From positions 361,272,267 through 361,336,266 of the forward strand of contig NC_053040.3 in NCBI RefSeq assembly GCF_002575655.3: a stretch of DNA of 64,000 nt, given 5' to 3'. The DNA comes from Aegilops tauschii subsp. strangulata (Eukaryota > Streptophyta > Magnoliopsida > Poales > Poaceae). The translations under genes and the position numbers were made by a program. A model generated the notes under the pieces. That model made no database searches. It saw only the letters and a list, made by a program, of their open reading frames with translations, and was not told where the DNA came from. Positions 1-11,813 of the stretch are shown here, in pieces (the first letter of the stretch is position 1; each line of letters begins with the position of its first letter).

Positions 1-1003
1 CAGCTCCTGTATATTTGCATTTCGCCGAGCGTGTCCTCATAAGTGAGGTTTAATCCGCTACCTCCGTCCATGAGCACTTTAGTAAGCCGAAAACCGTCCA
101 CAATTGGGTTGAGAACTAAGGCGGCTGGTGCTTGGAATGATCGTCTCGTGGTTCGTCAGTGGCGTTGAAAGTTATCGCCATGTCGCTCCAAGGGTTTGGT
201 GTGGTTACTTGGTTAATTTCGGCAAGGTCGCGGAGCGCCCTTTTACGCCGATTATTTGAGGAAAAGGTCTCGAAGACCGTGAACACATTGAGTTCGCTAT
301 CCTCAGGGGAGTACCTTGCCGGGGTAGTATTGGTGAGGATGACCTCACCGCTTTTAGCCACCTGCCGGAGTATCCAACATGCCTGAAGGCTATGTGTTGG
401 TTCGGAATTCAGCATCGTGTGTATATGACAAGGCTTGTCGAGCCATTCATCAAGTACAGTTCTATGTCCCGTTGAGGGTTTAGTTTTCCTGTCCGTGAAG
501 TGATGATCAGGTGCCCCGTAAGGGTGCGTCCTTTTGCCCGACCGGTGGGTGGCTTAAAGGCCGGTGGTTCCCACCGAGCTGTCTGGGCTTTCCATTGCAC
601 AATACTTCTGTACTATGTGTGCCAAATCTGCGAAGTGCAGTATGCGGCGTCTATTGAGGGCATTGAGGATCCCCTCGTCCGTAGAGTTGCGGCAAAATAC
701 TGATACCGCATCATCGTCGCAGCAATCTTTAATCTTGTTTTTAGTAAGTAGGAATCTAGCCCAAAAGTGATGGACTGTTTCCTGAGGTTGCTTTCGTATA
801 TACATTAAGTCGCATATGTCCGGGGGACCGGAATTGCTTGGAGAGTATTGATTGTGTTGGGAGGGTGGGCTTAAATCCGAACCCTGACCCACTGTGGAAT
901 CCGCATTTTGAAAAATTTCTGAAGTCATTGGCCCAGGATCCGGAGTGTCCTGGGGGTTTTTAGGTTTAGCGCCTGATTCTATGTTCGGAGGACACATGAT
1001 CAC
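1..1003 (-). pseudogene. Gypsy retrotransposon gag C-terminal part and start of protease (decayed)
   Basis: Reading leftwards on the minus strand, this is the middle of a gypsy gag-protease polyprotein. The segment from 1003 to 554 holds the retrotransposon gag core (KQPQETVHHFWARFLLTKNK). A frameshift near 575-600 moves the reading to 600-409, and another moves it to 415-116 (SNNRRKRALRDLAE, NPWSDMAITFNA). The last 115 bases read as the start of a retropepsin-like domain with an MDGGSG core. Function in a live element is capsid formation and polyprotein cleavage. The frame shifts show it is dead. It continues beyond the left window edge. Its upstream half is displaced to 22327-22753 by the Athila insertion. 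The match to Fatima/Sabrina-type Triticeae gypsy gag is from memory of these families; the domain order is seen directly. Confidence 0.75.
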
Positions 1004-1005
1004 TT
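1001..1005. repeat. Target site duplication (left) of the Athila element, CACTT
   Basis: Five bases directly before the TG of the Athila 5' LTR. The partner at 22322-22326 reads CTCTT, one mismatch. Deleting the insertion and one copy restores an open gag frame across the site, which supports the boundary independently. Confidence 0.8.
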
Positions 1006-2407
1006 TGATATGTCTCCAACATATCTACTTTTCCAAACACTTTTGCCCTTGTTTTGGACTCTAACTTGCATGATTTGAATGGAACTAACCCGGACTGACG
1101 CTGTTTTCAGCAGAATTGCCATGGTGTTATTTTTGTGCAGAATAAAATTTCTCGGAATGACCTGAAACTTCACAGAGAATATTTTGGAATTAATAAAAAA
1201 TGATGACGAAAGAATCAACACCAGGGGGCCCACACCCTATCCACGAGGGTGGAGGGCGCGCCCACCCCCCTGGGGCGCGCCCCCTGCCTCGTGGGCCCCT
1301 TGAGGCTCCACCGACCTCAACTCCAACTCTATATATTCACGTTCGGGGAGAAAAAATCAGAGAGAAGGATTCATCACGTTTTACGATACGGAGCCGCCGC
1401 CAAGCCCTAATCTCTCTCGGGAGGGCTGATCTGGAATCCGTTCGGGGCTTCGGAGAGGGGAATCCATCGCCGTCATCATCATCAACCATCCTCCATCAGC
1501 AATTTCATGATGCTCACCGCCGTGCATGAGTAATTCCATCATAGGCTTGCTGGACGGTGATGGGTTGGTTGAGATTTATCATGTAATCGAGTTAGTTTTG
1601 TTAGGGTTTGATCCCTAGTATCCACTATGTTCCGAGATTGATGTTGCTATGACTTTGCTATGCTTAATGCTTGTCACTAGGGCCCGAGCGCCATGATTTC
1701 AGAATCGAACCTATTATGTTTTCATGAATATATGTGAGTTCTTGATCCTATCTTGCAAGTCAATAGTTACCTACTATGTGTTATGATCCGGTAACCCCGA
1801 AGTGACAATAATCGGGACCCCTCCCGGTGATGACCATAGTTTGAGGAGTTCATGTATTCATTAAGTGTTAATGCTTTGGTCCGGTACTCTATTAAAAGGA
1901 GGCCTTAATATGCCTTAGTTTCCAATAGGACCCCGCTGCCACGGGAGGGTAGGACAAAAGATGCCATGCAAGTTCTTTTCCATAAGCACGTATGACTATA
2001 TTCGGAATACATGCCTACATTACATTGATGAACTGGAGCTAGTTCTGTGTCACCCTATGTTATAACTGTTGCATGAGGAATCACATCTAACATAATTATC
2101 CATCACTGATCCCATGCCTACGAGCTTTTCACATATTGATCTTTGCTTAGTTACTTTTCCGTTGCCACTGTTACAATTACTACAAAACTGTTACTGTTAC
2201 TTTTGCCACCATTACCGTTACTTCCATACTACTTTGCTACTAAATACTTTGCTGCAGATATTAAGTTTTCCAGGTGTGGTTGAATTGACAACTCAACTGC
2301 TAATATTTGAGAATATTCTTTGGCTCCCCTTGTGTCGAATCAATAAATTTGGGTTGAATACTCTACCCTCGAAAACTGTTGCGATACCCTATACTTGTGG
2401 GTTATCA
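1006..2407 (+). repeat. Athila 5' LTR
   Basis: This 1,402-bp repeat starts TGATATGTC and ends GGGTTATCA, directly before the primer site. Its second part (from 1590) is closely similar to 21506-22321. The motif CTATATATTCACG near 1328-1340, following a GC-rich stretch, is a plausible promoter core. The region between 1200 and 1320 is GC-rich and reads GGGCGCGCC repeatedly. No protein-coding content is supported. Confidence 0.85.
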
Positions 2408-2418
2408 AGACTATTTTC

Positions 2419-2436
2419 TGGCGCCGTTGCCGGGGA
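2419..2436 (+). other. Primer binding site, tRNA-Asp type
   Basis: TGGCGCCGTTGCCGGGGA is complementary to the 3' end of plant tRNA-Asp, the primer usual for Athila and Tat gypsy lineages. It lies 11 bases after the LTR end. Confidence 0.85.
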
Positions 2437-2485
2437 GCATAGCTCTATTCTTTGAGTCACTTGGGATTTATATCTGCTGATCACT

Positions 2486-4827
2486 ATGAGGAACTTGAAA
2501 GACAAAAAAACCAAGATTTATCCCTCAACTACGAGGGGAGGTAAGGAACTGCCATCTAGCTCTGCACTTGATTCACCTTCTATTTTGAGTAAACTTGCGA
2601 CACCTAAACCTACTCCTGCTATTGATTCTGATATGTCACATGTTGTTGATGATGCCACTTCTGCTTTGCATGATACTTATGATGAAACTACTTCTATGCT
2701 TGATAATACTGTGCCATTAGGTGAATTTCTTGATGAACAACTTGCTAGGGTTAGAGAGAATGAAACTATTGAAACTGATAATATTGACGAAAGTGATGAT
2801 GAGGATCCCCCCTAGATATGAATTGCCTGATGTACCTGAGGGTTATGTTATGGATGAAGAAACTGCTAGAGACTTTTTTTCTTGCAAAGATAGATATGAT
2901 CTTAGGAAACTGTTAGCTAAGGTGAAAGAAAAGTCTTTAAATGCTAGAATGAAATATGACACTGCTTTTGCTACTTCACCTATCTGTATTTCTGATAAGG
3001 ATTATGATTTCTCCGTCGACCCTGAGTTAATTACTTTGGTTGAATCAGATCCTTTTTATGGCTATGAATCTGAAACTGTTGTGGCACATCTTACGAAATT
3101 AAATGATATAGCCACCCTATTCACTCATGAGGAAAAAATTCGTTACTACTATATCCTCAAGTTATTTCCGTTCTCATTAAAGGGTGATGCTAAAACATGG
3201 TTTAATTCTCTTGATCCTGGTTATGTGCGTAGTCCCCAGGATATGATTTATTACTTCTCTGCTAAATATTTCCCCGCTCATAAGAAACAAGCTGCCTTAA
3301 GGGCAATATATAATTTTATGCAAATTGAAGAAGAGAGTCTCCCACAAGCTTGGGGGAGGCTTCTCCAATTACTTAATGCTTTGCCTGATCATCCTCTTAA
3401 GAAAATGAAATACTTGATATCTTTTATAATGGACTAACTGATGCTTCCAGAGACCACCTGGATAGTTGTGCTGGTTGTGTTTTCAGGGAAAGAACTGTTG
3501 ATCAAGCTGAATTGTTATTGAATAATATGTAGTGTAATGATAATAAATGGACACTTCCTGAACCAACTCCTAAGCCAACTCCAAAAAAGGGGGTATTCTA
3601 TTTCTCAGTCCTGAAGATATGCAAGAGGCAAAGAAATCTATGAAAGAAAAGGGTATTAAAGCTGAAGATGTTAAGAATTTACCACCTATTGAAGAAATAC
3701 ATGGTCTTAATAACCCGGCACAGGTAGTAAAGGTAAATTCTCTCTATAGATTTGATGAAGGTGGTATTCCTTGTTATAAGTCTGCTAGCCAATGCTTGGA
3801 TGAGTTTGATAATTTTATTGTTAAACAAGAAAGCTTCAATGCTTATGTTGGTAGACAATTGAAACGCAATGCTTATATGATCGAACACTTGAGTGATTAT
3901 ATGTCTAGAGTTAAAGGTGAACTTAAACTTACTAGTAAACATGCTTCTATGGTTACCACTCAAGTAGAACAAGTGCTTAAAGCTCAAAATGATTTGATCA
4001 ATGAATTAAATAATAAGAAAAATGAAAATGCTGTCAGAGTTCTGACTAGAGGGGGTAGAATGACTCAGGAACCTTTGTATCCTGAGGGCCACCCTAAGAG
4101 AGTTGAGCAAGATTCTCAGAGAACCAATGTTGATACACCTAGTCCTTCTAAGAAGAAGAAAAATAAAAATGGTAGGACTTTGCATGCTTCTAGTGAACCT
4201 GTTGTTGACACACCTGATAATCCCAATGATATTTCTATTTCTGATGCTGAAACACAATCTGGTGATGAACATGATCCTAGTGATAACGTTAATGATGATG
4301 TTCATAATGATGCTCAACCTAGCAATAACAATGATGTAGAGATTGAACCTGTTGTTGATCTTGATAACCCACAATCAAAGAATCAACGTTATGATAAGGG
4401 AGAATTTGTTGCTAGGAAGCACGGTAAAGAAAGAGAACCATGGGTTCAGAAACCCATGCCTTTTCCTCCTAAACCATCCAAGAAAAAGGATGATGAGGAT
4501 TTTGAGCGCTTTGCTGAAATGATTAGACTTATCTTTTTGCGTATGCGTTTGACTGATATGCTTAAAATGAATCCTTATGCTAAGTATATGAAAGATATTG
4601 TTACAAATAAAAGAAAGATACTGGAAGCTGAAATTTCCACCATGCTTGCTAATTATACTTTTGAAGGTGGAATACCTAAGAAACTAGGAGATCCAAGAGT
4701 ACCAACTATACCATGCTCCATTAAAAGAAACAATGTTAAAACTGCTTTATGTGATCTTGGAGCCGGTGTTAGTGTTATGCCTCTCTCTTTATATCATAGA
4801 CTTGATTTGAATAAGTTGACACCTACT
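2486..4827 (+). pseudogene. Athila gag and N-terminal part of protease (frameshifted, split by insertion)
   Basis: Gag starts with MRNLKDKKTK. The frame breaks at a run of six C near 2806-2811, continues in another frame through the gag core (FPFSLKGDAKTWFNSL, IYNFMQIEEESLPQAWGRLL), breaks again near 3410, and meets a TAG near 3530. From 3619 it reopens (MQEAKKSMKEKG) and runs through a long hydrophilic, Asp/Asn-rich linker into a retropepsin active site (CDLGAGVSVMPLSLY; Leu in place of the common Ser/Thr after the catalytic Asp). Element E interrupts it inside the protease at 4827; the frame resumes at 18512. Gag would form particles and the protease would process them. At least two frameshifts and one stop make it non-functional. 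Confidence 0.85.
4823..4827. repeat. Target site duplication (left) of element E, CTACT
   Basis: Five bases before the LTR end TGAAAGTGC. An identical CTACT stands at 18507-18511. Removing the insert and one copy keeps the protease frame open across the site. Confidence 0.95.
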
Positions 4828-6327
4828 TGAAAGTGCGTTATATCGACTAGAGGGGGGGTGAATAGGCGATTTTTATGAATTCTTCACTGAGGAATTTGCC
4901 AGCGAGGAAATTCCTTAGTGAAGAACTACTTGCAGCGGAATAAGTACTCAAAAGTATGCATAGCAGAACACAAGCATGGTCATCATAATGAAATGAAGAC
5001 AAGCACAGAGTACAGAAAGCGTAAACACAGGATGAAGACAAACAGACTGAACAAATTGAACTGAGAAAATTGACAAAGTCTTCAGTCAAAGTCTTCAAAC
5101 ACAGATATGAACAAGTGCACAACACAGTTATGAGGAAATGAAAGATTTGAGGAAATAGAACCAGTTGGGTTGGTGAAGACAATGATTTGGTAGACCAGTT
5201 CCAACTGTTGTCTCAGTTGTACATCTGGTTGGAGCGGCTAGGTATTTAAACTTGAAGACACACAGCCCCGGACACACAGTCCTCACCATATTGTCCTTGA
5301 GCTAAGGTCACAAGACCTCGCCCAATCACTCATGGTAAGTCTTTAGGTGACTTCCGAACCTTCACAAACTCGGTCACTCGGCGATCCACAATTCCTCTTG
5401 GATGCTCTAGACCATGACGCCTAACCGTCTGGAAGAAGCACAGTCTTCAAAGGTAACAAGCGTCAGATCCACGCAGGATCAATCTCTTCAGTGATGCTCA
5501 ATCACTTTGGGTTTGTAGGTGTTTGGGTTTGGGTTTTCCTCACTTGGTGATTTTCGATCAAAGTCGTCGGAGGATGGGATGCTCTCAAATGACAAGTGTC
5601 AGTTTCTCTCGGAGCATCCAACCAGCTAGTGGTTGTAGGGGGCGGCTATTTATAGCCTAGGGAGCAGCCCGGCATGATAAGACACAAATGCCCTTCAATG
5701 ATTTGACCGTTAGGTGGATAAGATATTTTGGGACAGCCGGCGCGTAGCACAGCAACGGTCGGAAATTTGAGTATCAAATTCCTCAGGGCTATCATGTTCC
5801 TCACTGTGTAGGCAATTCGCACTGGCGAATTCCTAACTCCTCAGCCAGAACAAATTCCTCAGAGACCAGAAGAACTTCATCTCTGTCACTGAAGAATATG
5901 ACTGAACTGTATGAGATTTCCAATGGCTTCACTCGAAGGGATTGGTAGGTGTAGGATTTTGAGTTGAGCATCACATGGAAATTTTTCCTTAGTATTTCCT
6001 CGACCCCCTTTAACAGTACGGTGTTTCCTATGACTCAAGAAAGAGAAAATGAAACTACGAAAACAAAAGTCTTCACGCTTCATGTTCCTCAAATGAATAC
6101 CAAGTCTTCAAGGTCACACCAATTTCTTCACTTTCAAAGTCTTCAGAAAGTCTTCAGAAATCCAAAGTCTTCAGTCGAAGAACTTCATTTTTAGGGGTCG
6201 ACTTTCTCTGTAAATATCAAACTCCTCATAGACTTATAGACCTGTGTACACTCATAAGCACATTGGTCCCTTAACCTATAAGTCTTCAATACACCAAAAT
6301 CACTAAGAGGCACTAGATGCACTTGCA
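4828..6327 (-). repeat. Element E 3' LTR
   Basis: On the minus strand it starts TGCAAGTGCATCTAGTGCC and ends GCACTTTCA. It is preceded on that strand by the polypurine tract AAAAAGGGGAAGAT. The U3 part carries repeated GAAGACTTT words. A TATA box (CTATAAATAG on the minus strand) lies near 5645-5660. Length is 1,500 bp. Confidence 0.92.
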
Positions 6328-6846
6328 ATCTTCCCCTTTTTGGTGATTGATGACAATATAGGTTAAGTTTTCAACGGGGATAAACATATGAAGTGTAAAT
6401 ACTGATATTGAGGAATTTGATTGCAAGATATAGAAGAACTCCCCTTGAATATGTGCATACTGAGGAATTTGCTTTTGAAGCAATGCACACTTGAAGAGTA
6501 AAATCATGGAGATCTCCCCCTATATCTTGTAATTCATACACGCATTTGACATAATATATGAAGAATTTGAAATGCATGATGAAATATGGTGACTGATGTA
6601 ATTAAGCATGCGTGCAATAACATTAACGAGGAATAAGCATGCAGAAGAAACATCAAAAGTATCAGGCCACCATAGAGTTTAAGTTTACAACTCGATCCAA
6701 CAAAGTCATCAGAAGAACGAGAGTTGTAACTTAGAAAAAAATGCCCATATAAGATAGACCCGCTTGAAGACTAACTCAAATTTCTCCCCCTTTGTCATCG
6801 AATGACCAAAAGGTTCGAAAATGAGGACTAACGCCCCTGAAGAATA
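6328..6846 (-). other. Element E 3' untranslated region with several polypurine tracts
   Basis: No gene is seen here. On the minus strand it holds several purine runs of PPT type: one about 40-50 bases after the third ORF stop (GGGGGAGAAATTTGAG), a second in the AGGGGGAGATC context near 6515, a third near 6445 (AAGGGGAGTTC), and the terminal one abutting the LTR. Several PPTs are a described hallmark of Sireviruses. Confidence 0.7.
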
Positions 6847-9800
6847 TCAAGTTGATGAAGGAGCGCCAGCGTTGTTGGGGTCGTTTGTTGATGAAGGGCC
6901 TGCCGCAGTGTCATCCAAGTCTTCATGCTCGTCGGTATCAGGTCATGAAGAATAGGAGCTGGCCACCAAGGACGGAACCTTGACCTTCTTGTATTTCTTC
7001 GGTGGAGGTGCAGACCAGTCAAAGTCCTCCTTGAGACCCATTTTCTTCAGATCTTCTGCGCTAAAAATGTGCGACAGAACAGCCCAGGTGCGGTTGAGGG
7101 TTTCATGAAGGTAGTAATGGTTTTTCTTCACTGCATTGTGGGTAGCAGTCATGTTGTGAAGAATTGAACCAACTGACGCTTGACCCATTTGTGATTGCGA
7201 TCAACCTTGTGGTGAAGACTAAGGAGAAGCTCACGGTCAGTCATCACCCTGAGAGCTGTGCCTTGAGGATTTGGCTTGGTTGCGTTGGCGGCAGAGTCAT
7301 GGGTGGCAGAGTCATCATTGGTGGAGTAGGATGCAGCCTTGCGAAATTGACCATCCAATGGACGAATGCCTTCATCAATAACAGCAGTAGCCTTGCCCTT
7401 TTCATCAGCTGAGGAAAATGTCCGTTTGCGGACTTCAATCGGGGGCAAGTAGCTGCAATGGTTCAGTGTATCAACTTTGTAGTTGAGTGAAGACCTTGTT
7501 CTGATGAATCTCATAATCCACAGAGCATAAGGCTTCAACTCAAATGGTGACATTGCGATATTTGCCAGAGTCCTCATGAAGAAATCATGGAAGTTGACGG
7601 GAACGCCATGAATGATATTGAAAAGAAGATTCTTCATGATGCCAACGACTTCTTCTTCATTCGAGTCGTGGCCCTTGATAGGACTCAATGTCTTCGTCAG
7701 AATGCGATAGACAGTCCGAGGCACATATAACAATTCCTTCACAAGGAATTTAGTTCTTGGGGCCTGACCTGGCTTCAATGGCTTCATCAGCACTTGCATA
7801 TAGTGATCTGTAAGCTCAGGTTCACTGTAGACGCAACGAGCAGCTTCAAGGGGAGGACTGAGAGGCAAAGCACGAAGCAATTCAGTAGCTGGTGCCTTGT
7901 AGTGAGTATTTTCAGACATCCAATCCAGCACCCATGAATTCACATCTTCAGAGTCTCCGGTGATGTGTAGAGTTGCATAAAATTGAAGAATGAGCTCTTC
8001 ATTCCAATCACATATATCAGTGCAGAAATTTAACAGTCCAGCGTCATAAAGAACACTGAGGACTGGCACGAGGCACGGCAGAGATTCCATATCCACGTGA
8101 GGAATGTGCTCATGATCGAAGACTTTGTCTTTGTTGAACAACACTGAGGAATAAAAATTTGCCTGGCTGGCAGTCCAGAAACGCCTCTTCCTAATGCGAG
8201 CAGAGTCATAGGTGTTGTAATCAGTGAAGAATACGTGCTTGCCGAAGAAATCATTAGCCTTGAATTTTTGCTTCCTTGAGAATGGATCCTTTGGTTTGGG
8301 CAGAGGAGTGTCAGTCAGTTGCATTACAACCTCAGGAATCGCAATCTCAGGTTCTTCAGGCTAAGGAATTTCTGGTTCTTCTTCTGTGGCAGCCTGGGTC
8401 TTCAATTCTTCATTGTCATTTTCTTCAGCACTAGTCGCTGGAATTTCTTCATGAGCTTCATCAGATCCCATTTGAACTGTAGTTGCTGGGGACTGAGGAA
8501 TTTGTTGCAATGGTGTGAAGAGTGAGGAGTTGGGGTGCTGAATTTCCCAAAAGTCATCATTCAACACAGGTGTGGTACAGCCAATGTCCACATCTTCATC
8601 TTCTATTTCTTCAACGCCGGCCTCTTCAGCAGTAAACTGAGGCATAGGCGAGGAAACTATGGGGGTTGAAAGGATTTTATCCACTTCAATTTCTTCATCC
8701 ATCTGCTCTGACGAAGCAGCAGAAGGATTTTCTTCATCAGATCCGCTAGGGATCACATATTCTTCATCAAAAGGGACGATTTCCTTTGATGGCACGGAGG
8801 AAATGAGCTTGTCAATTTCTTCATCTTCTTCGGTGTTGAAGAATCTGAAGGAGCTGATGCTTTCCTTTTCTTCACTGCTACACGCTCTGCAGCCTTGGTC
8901 TTCTTCACATCTGATGCAGATGGAAGAATTGGAGTTGGGGTAGGCACAGGAGGAGCAGAGGAATGTGGTTGATTTTCTTCAGGCACAACTGATGCAGTTG
9001 CCCTGGCCTCTTCATTTTCTTCAGGCGCACCACTAGTGGATGCCCTGGCAATTTCATCAGCGGCTCGAATGCAGTCATCAGCCCTGGAACTCACATTTTC
9101 TTCAGCAGCCTGAATGTCATCAGCGGTGCTAGCATGTTCTTCAGTTGGCTGAGCAGATGCTTCAGCCTGAGGAATTTCTTGTTGCGATGGGGCTGCAACA
9201 TTGGAGGTGAACTTCTCAGTCAGTTTAACAAACCTGACCTTGGCTCCTTTCCAATCAGCATAGTAAGCATTGAAATCATCGCTGGGGACTTTGATTTCAG
9301 ACTGGATCTTCACAAGTTCATCAGTTATCATAGAGACAACGTTGTTCTTCAGGAATTTCTCCTTCCTGTACTGCGCTTTCTTGACCTGCCTGTCCTTCTC
9401 AAATTTCCATTTCTCTTCTTGGATGAAGGCAGTCAGGATATGACTTTGGCCAGGAGTCAGCTTGAATTCAGGCATAGGAGTGTTTGGGTCCTTGTGCCAG
9501 AGATCAATGTAATCAAGGATCAACTTTGGATCCAAAAGCAGAGGCACATTTGTGCCCTTGGCTCTAGCGTCCCTGACTTGCCTATCTCTGATGATTTCAG
9601 CAAGTTCTTCATCATCAGCTTCGTCTTCTTCAGACGGCACTTGGAAGGCGACCTGCTTCTTGTGAGGGCTTGGGCGAGAGCCTCATCCAGCAGTGGTCTT
9701 TGTCTTCAGCAGAGAGGGTCATGTTGAAGAATTTGGTGCAGCTAAGGAACTAGCTGAAGCTCCTGAGGCAATAGAGATGCCTGTAGTCCTTTGGCACGTG

Positions 9801-10465
9801 GCAAGATGCACAGGTGCTGAGGATTTGGTCGGAGCAGCTGAGGACTTTGGAGGAGCAGGAGCAGCGTGAGGAATTGGCCGTGAGGGCATTGAAGGTGAAG
9901 CACTTGGCTTACGCGCAGGCTTCTTTTCCATGGATTTCTTCGGCTTGACAGAGACCCCAGCGGCAGCAGCAACAGCAGAGTCTTCATTGAATTTCCTCAC
10001 TGCTTCTCTAGCTTGTTTAGCCAGCTTGGCCTGGCGCTTGGCCCATTCATCAGGATAATCTTCACCACGCTTGAGGCTGGTGAGATCAGCTTCTTGGCCA
10101 GGTGCCAACGGAGGTCTTGAGCATGGAGGATTGAGTGCGAATTTCTTCATGTATTTGGGAGTCACATACCCGTACTCCCTCCACTCTCTTGCCCATCTCC
10201 TCTCTATCTTCTGAATGCGCACCTTGCGCTGATTTTTATCTTCCTCAGGGGGTGTGCAGTACCCAGCATAGATGTCCTCAGGGATTTCAAATGCAGTGTT
10301 GATCTCAGGCCTCTTTCCTCCTTTCTGTGGCTTCTTTCCATCAGCCATTTTCTTTAGATGAGGAATTTGAACAATTGAATTCTCTGAAGAAGTATGCAAC
10401 CTTTCTTCGAGGAACGCTGCAAATGAGTTAAGTTGATGAGAACCTAGTGATTCAGCTGCGGACAT
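6847..10465 (-). pseudogene. Element E third ORF (ORF3), large protein of unknown function, decayed
   Basis: It starts at MSAAESLGSHQ, just after the leader intron. Order: a charged N-terminal domain (IERRWAREWREY, KFALNPPC), a Pro/Ser/Ala-rich linker, a second block (LLDPKLILDYIDLWHKDPNT), an acidic stretch with a KKRKAS basic patch, then a conserved C-terminal domain of about 400 residues (FFTDYNTYDSARIRKRRFW, LLYVPRTVYRIL, MKNLLFNIIHGVPVNFHDFF) and a final helical segment ending in a basic KKYKKVKVP tail. I see no signal peptide or membrane segment, so the envelope-like label used for some Sireviruses is not supported. Stops at 9719, near 9681, at 8361 and 6943, plus frameshifts near 8780 and in a T run near 7185, kill this copy. 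Confidence 0.8.
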
Positions 10466-10471
10466 GAGTAC

Positions 10472-10798
10472 CTGTGAACAGAGTATAGTTGCGAGCAATT
10501 TGAAGAGGTCATATGCGTTCTCAGAAGATTTTTCAAAAAGAACAAGTTTGAGGAATTTGACCAAATGAGTCTTGAAGAATTTCACTAAGCGTTCTTTGTC
10601 TTAGGTTCCAGAGTTGTATAGATCGAAGATCCACACAATTGAGGAATCTTGAAGAAAAATTATTGCTTAGAGAGACGAATCAAGAACAGATGACATGTGA
10701 GGTGTTTAGTGTGTGAAGAATTTGAAGAATAAACACCTTTGAAGATTTTGTAGAAATCATTTGAATCAAAGAGGGAAGTAAAAGTAACTTTTAATTAC
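10472..10798 (-). other. Predicted intron in the ORF3 leader, element E
   Basis: Donor TTCAGG|GTAATTAAAAG and acceptor CTGTTCACAG|GTACTC, 327 bp, T-rich and lying between the GC-rich leader and the ORF3 start codon. The same borders occur at 34007-34331 and 56471-56793. Confidence 0.65.
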
Positions 10799-11075
10799 CC
10801 TGAACGAAGAACACGACGAACTATGAGGTAGAGATGAGAAGTTCGTCTGTGCAGATGTTCCACGCCCTAACTCGGCGGAGGAAGACGGCTACGGCGGTGG
10901 CGGAGTGAAGATTTCCGCGGCCAGCGCGAGTACGGCGGCGACGAGGTCGAGGCAGTGAAGCTCTTCCTCACTGGCGACGATGAAGTAGCGGTGGTGCTAG
11001 GGTTTGAGAAGCTCGAGCTGGAGAGAGGTCGAGCGGAGTAAAGGAAGTGAGGAAGGGGAGAGGGGGTATTTATAG
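10799..11075 (-). promoter_or_regulatory. Internal promoter and leader exon of ORF3, element E
   Basis: On the minus strand GGCTATAAATACCCC (TATA at 11067-11075) is followed by a pyrimidine-rich, then GC-rich leader that includes CAAACCCTAGC and the predicted donor site. The arrangement is that of an ordinary plant RNA polymerase II gene. It is conserved in C and D. Transcription start is inferred about 30 bases after the TATA box. Confidence 0.6.
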
Positions 11076-11463
11076 CCACGGTGAAAAACTGTTCGCCCAA
11101 AGAAATTGGACGACCGTGCCCCTGACCCTTCTCATTCGCTTGACATGTGTCACCCATGTACTGAGAAGTTGAGATCGTGTTAGATCGTGGGTGAATAGAA
11201 TAGTATTTCATGGGATGCGGAACGGTTTGAGCGGCAACGCCAAAAATTTGGATAAGATAAGTTAAAAGTTCTATTTGCAAATTTTTCAGCTGACAAGGAC
11301 ACAGTGAAGATTTTGAACGAGTTTCAAATAGAACGCACATGAAGAATTTGTGAATAGATTGGGTTGAGTATAGCATAGAGGGGGAAGGGTACGATTACAT
11401 TCACTTAGCAGAAAAACCAACTTGAAAAATTAGCCATAAGTGAATGCTGTAGAGGCCATAAAC

Positions 11464-11506
<43 letters not shown>

Positions 11507-11813
11507 CTAATGAAGAAAAATGACGGAAACAGTGAAGACATTGCAAAGTTGAAGAATTTGAACAACTAAGGAATTTCAAAAACCAAAAAAACTCAAATTG
11601 AAGATTTTCAACTTTTGTGGTGGCGTGACCCACCGTATAAGAATGATGATTTCAGACACCGCGTAAAATTGTCGTAGGGCTCTGAGAATCAAATTCTTCA
11701 TTAATTTCTTCACACTTAGAGTGTTATTCTTCATTGGTTGAAGAAAAACGTTTCTTCATGTGTTGCACATCTAAGTCATCTATTTTGCATAAGTGTTAGG
11801 ATGAGTGTCCTTT
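11076..11813 (-). other. Pol-ORF3 spacer of element E, with TA microsatellite
   Basis: This 738-bp stretch has no supported gene. A TA dinucleotide run lies at 11463-11505, at the same place as TA runs in C and D. The rest is AT-rich, with frequent AAATTC(C/T)TCA-type words, and leads into the ORF3 promoter. Confidence 0.6.

Noticed and set aside
1200..1529. Open frame of 109 codons in the Athila 5' LTR
   Set aside because: It lies inside the LTR, in the GC-rich segment, and has no counterpart in the truncated 3' LTR or in any protein family I recognise.
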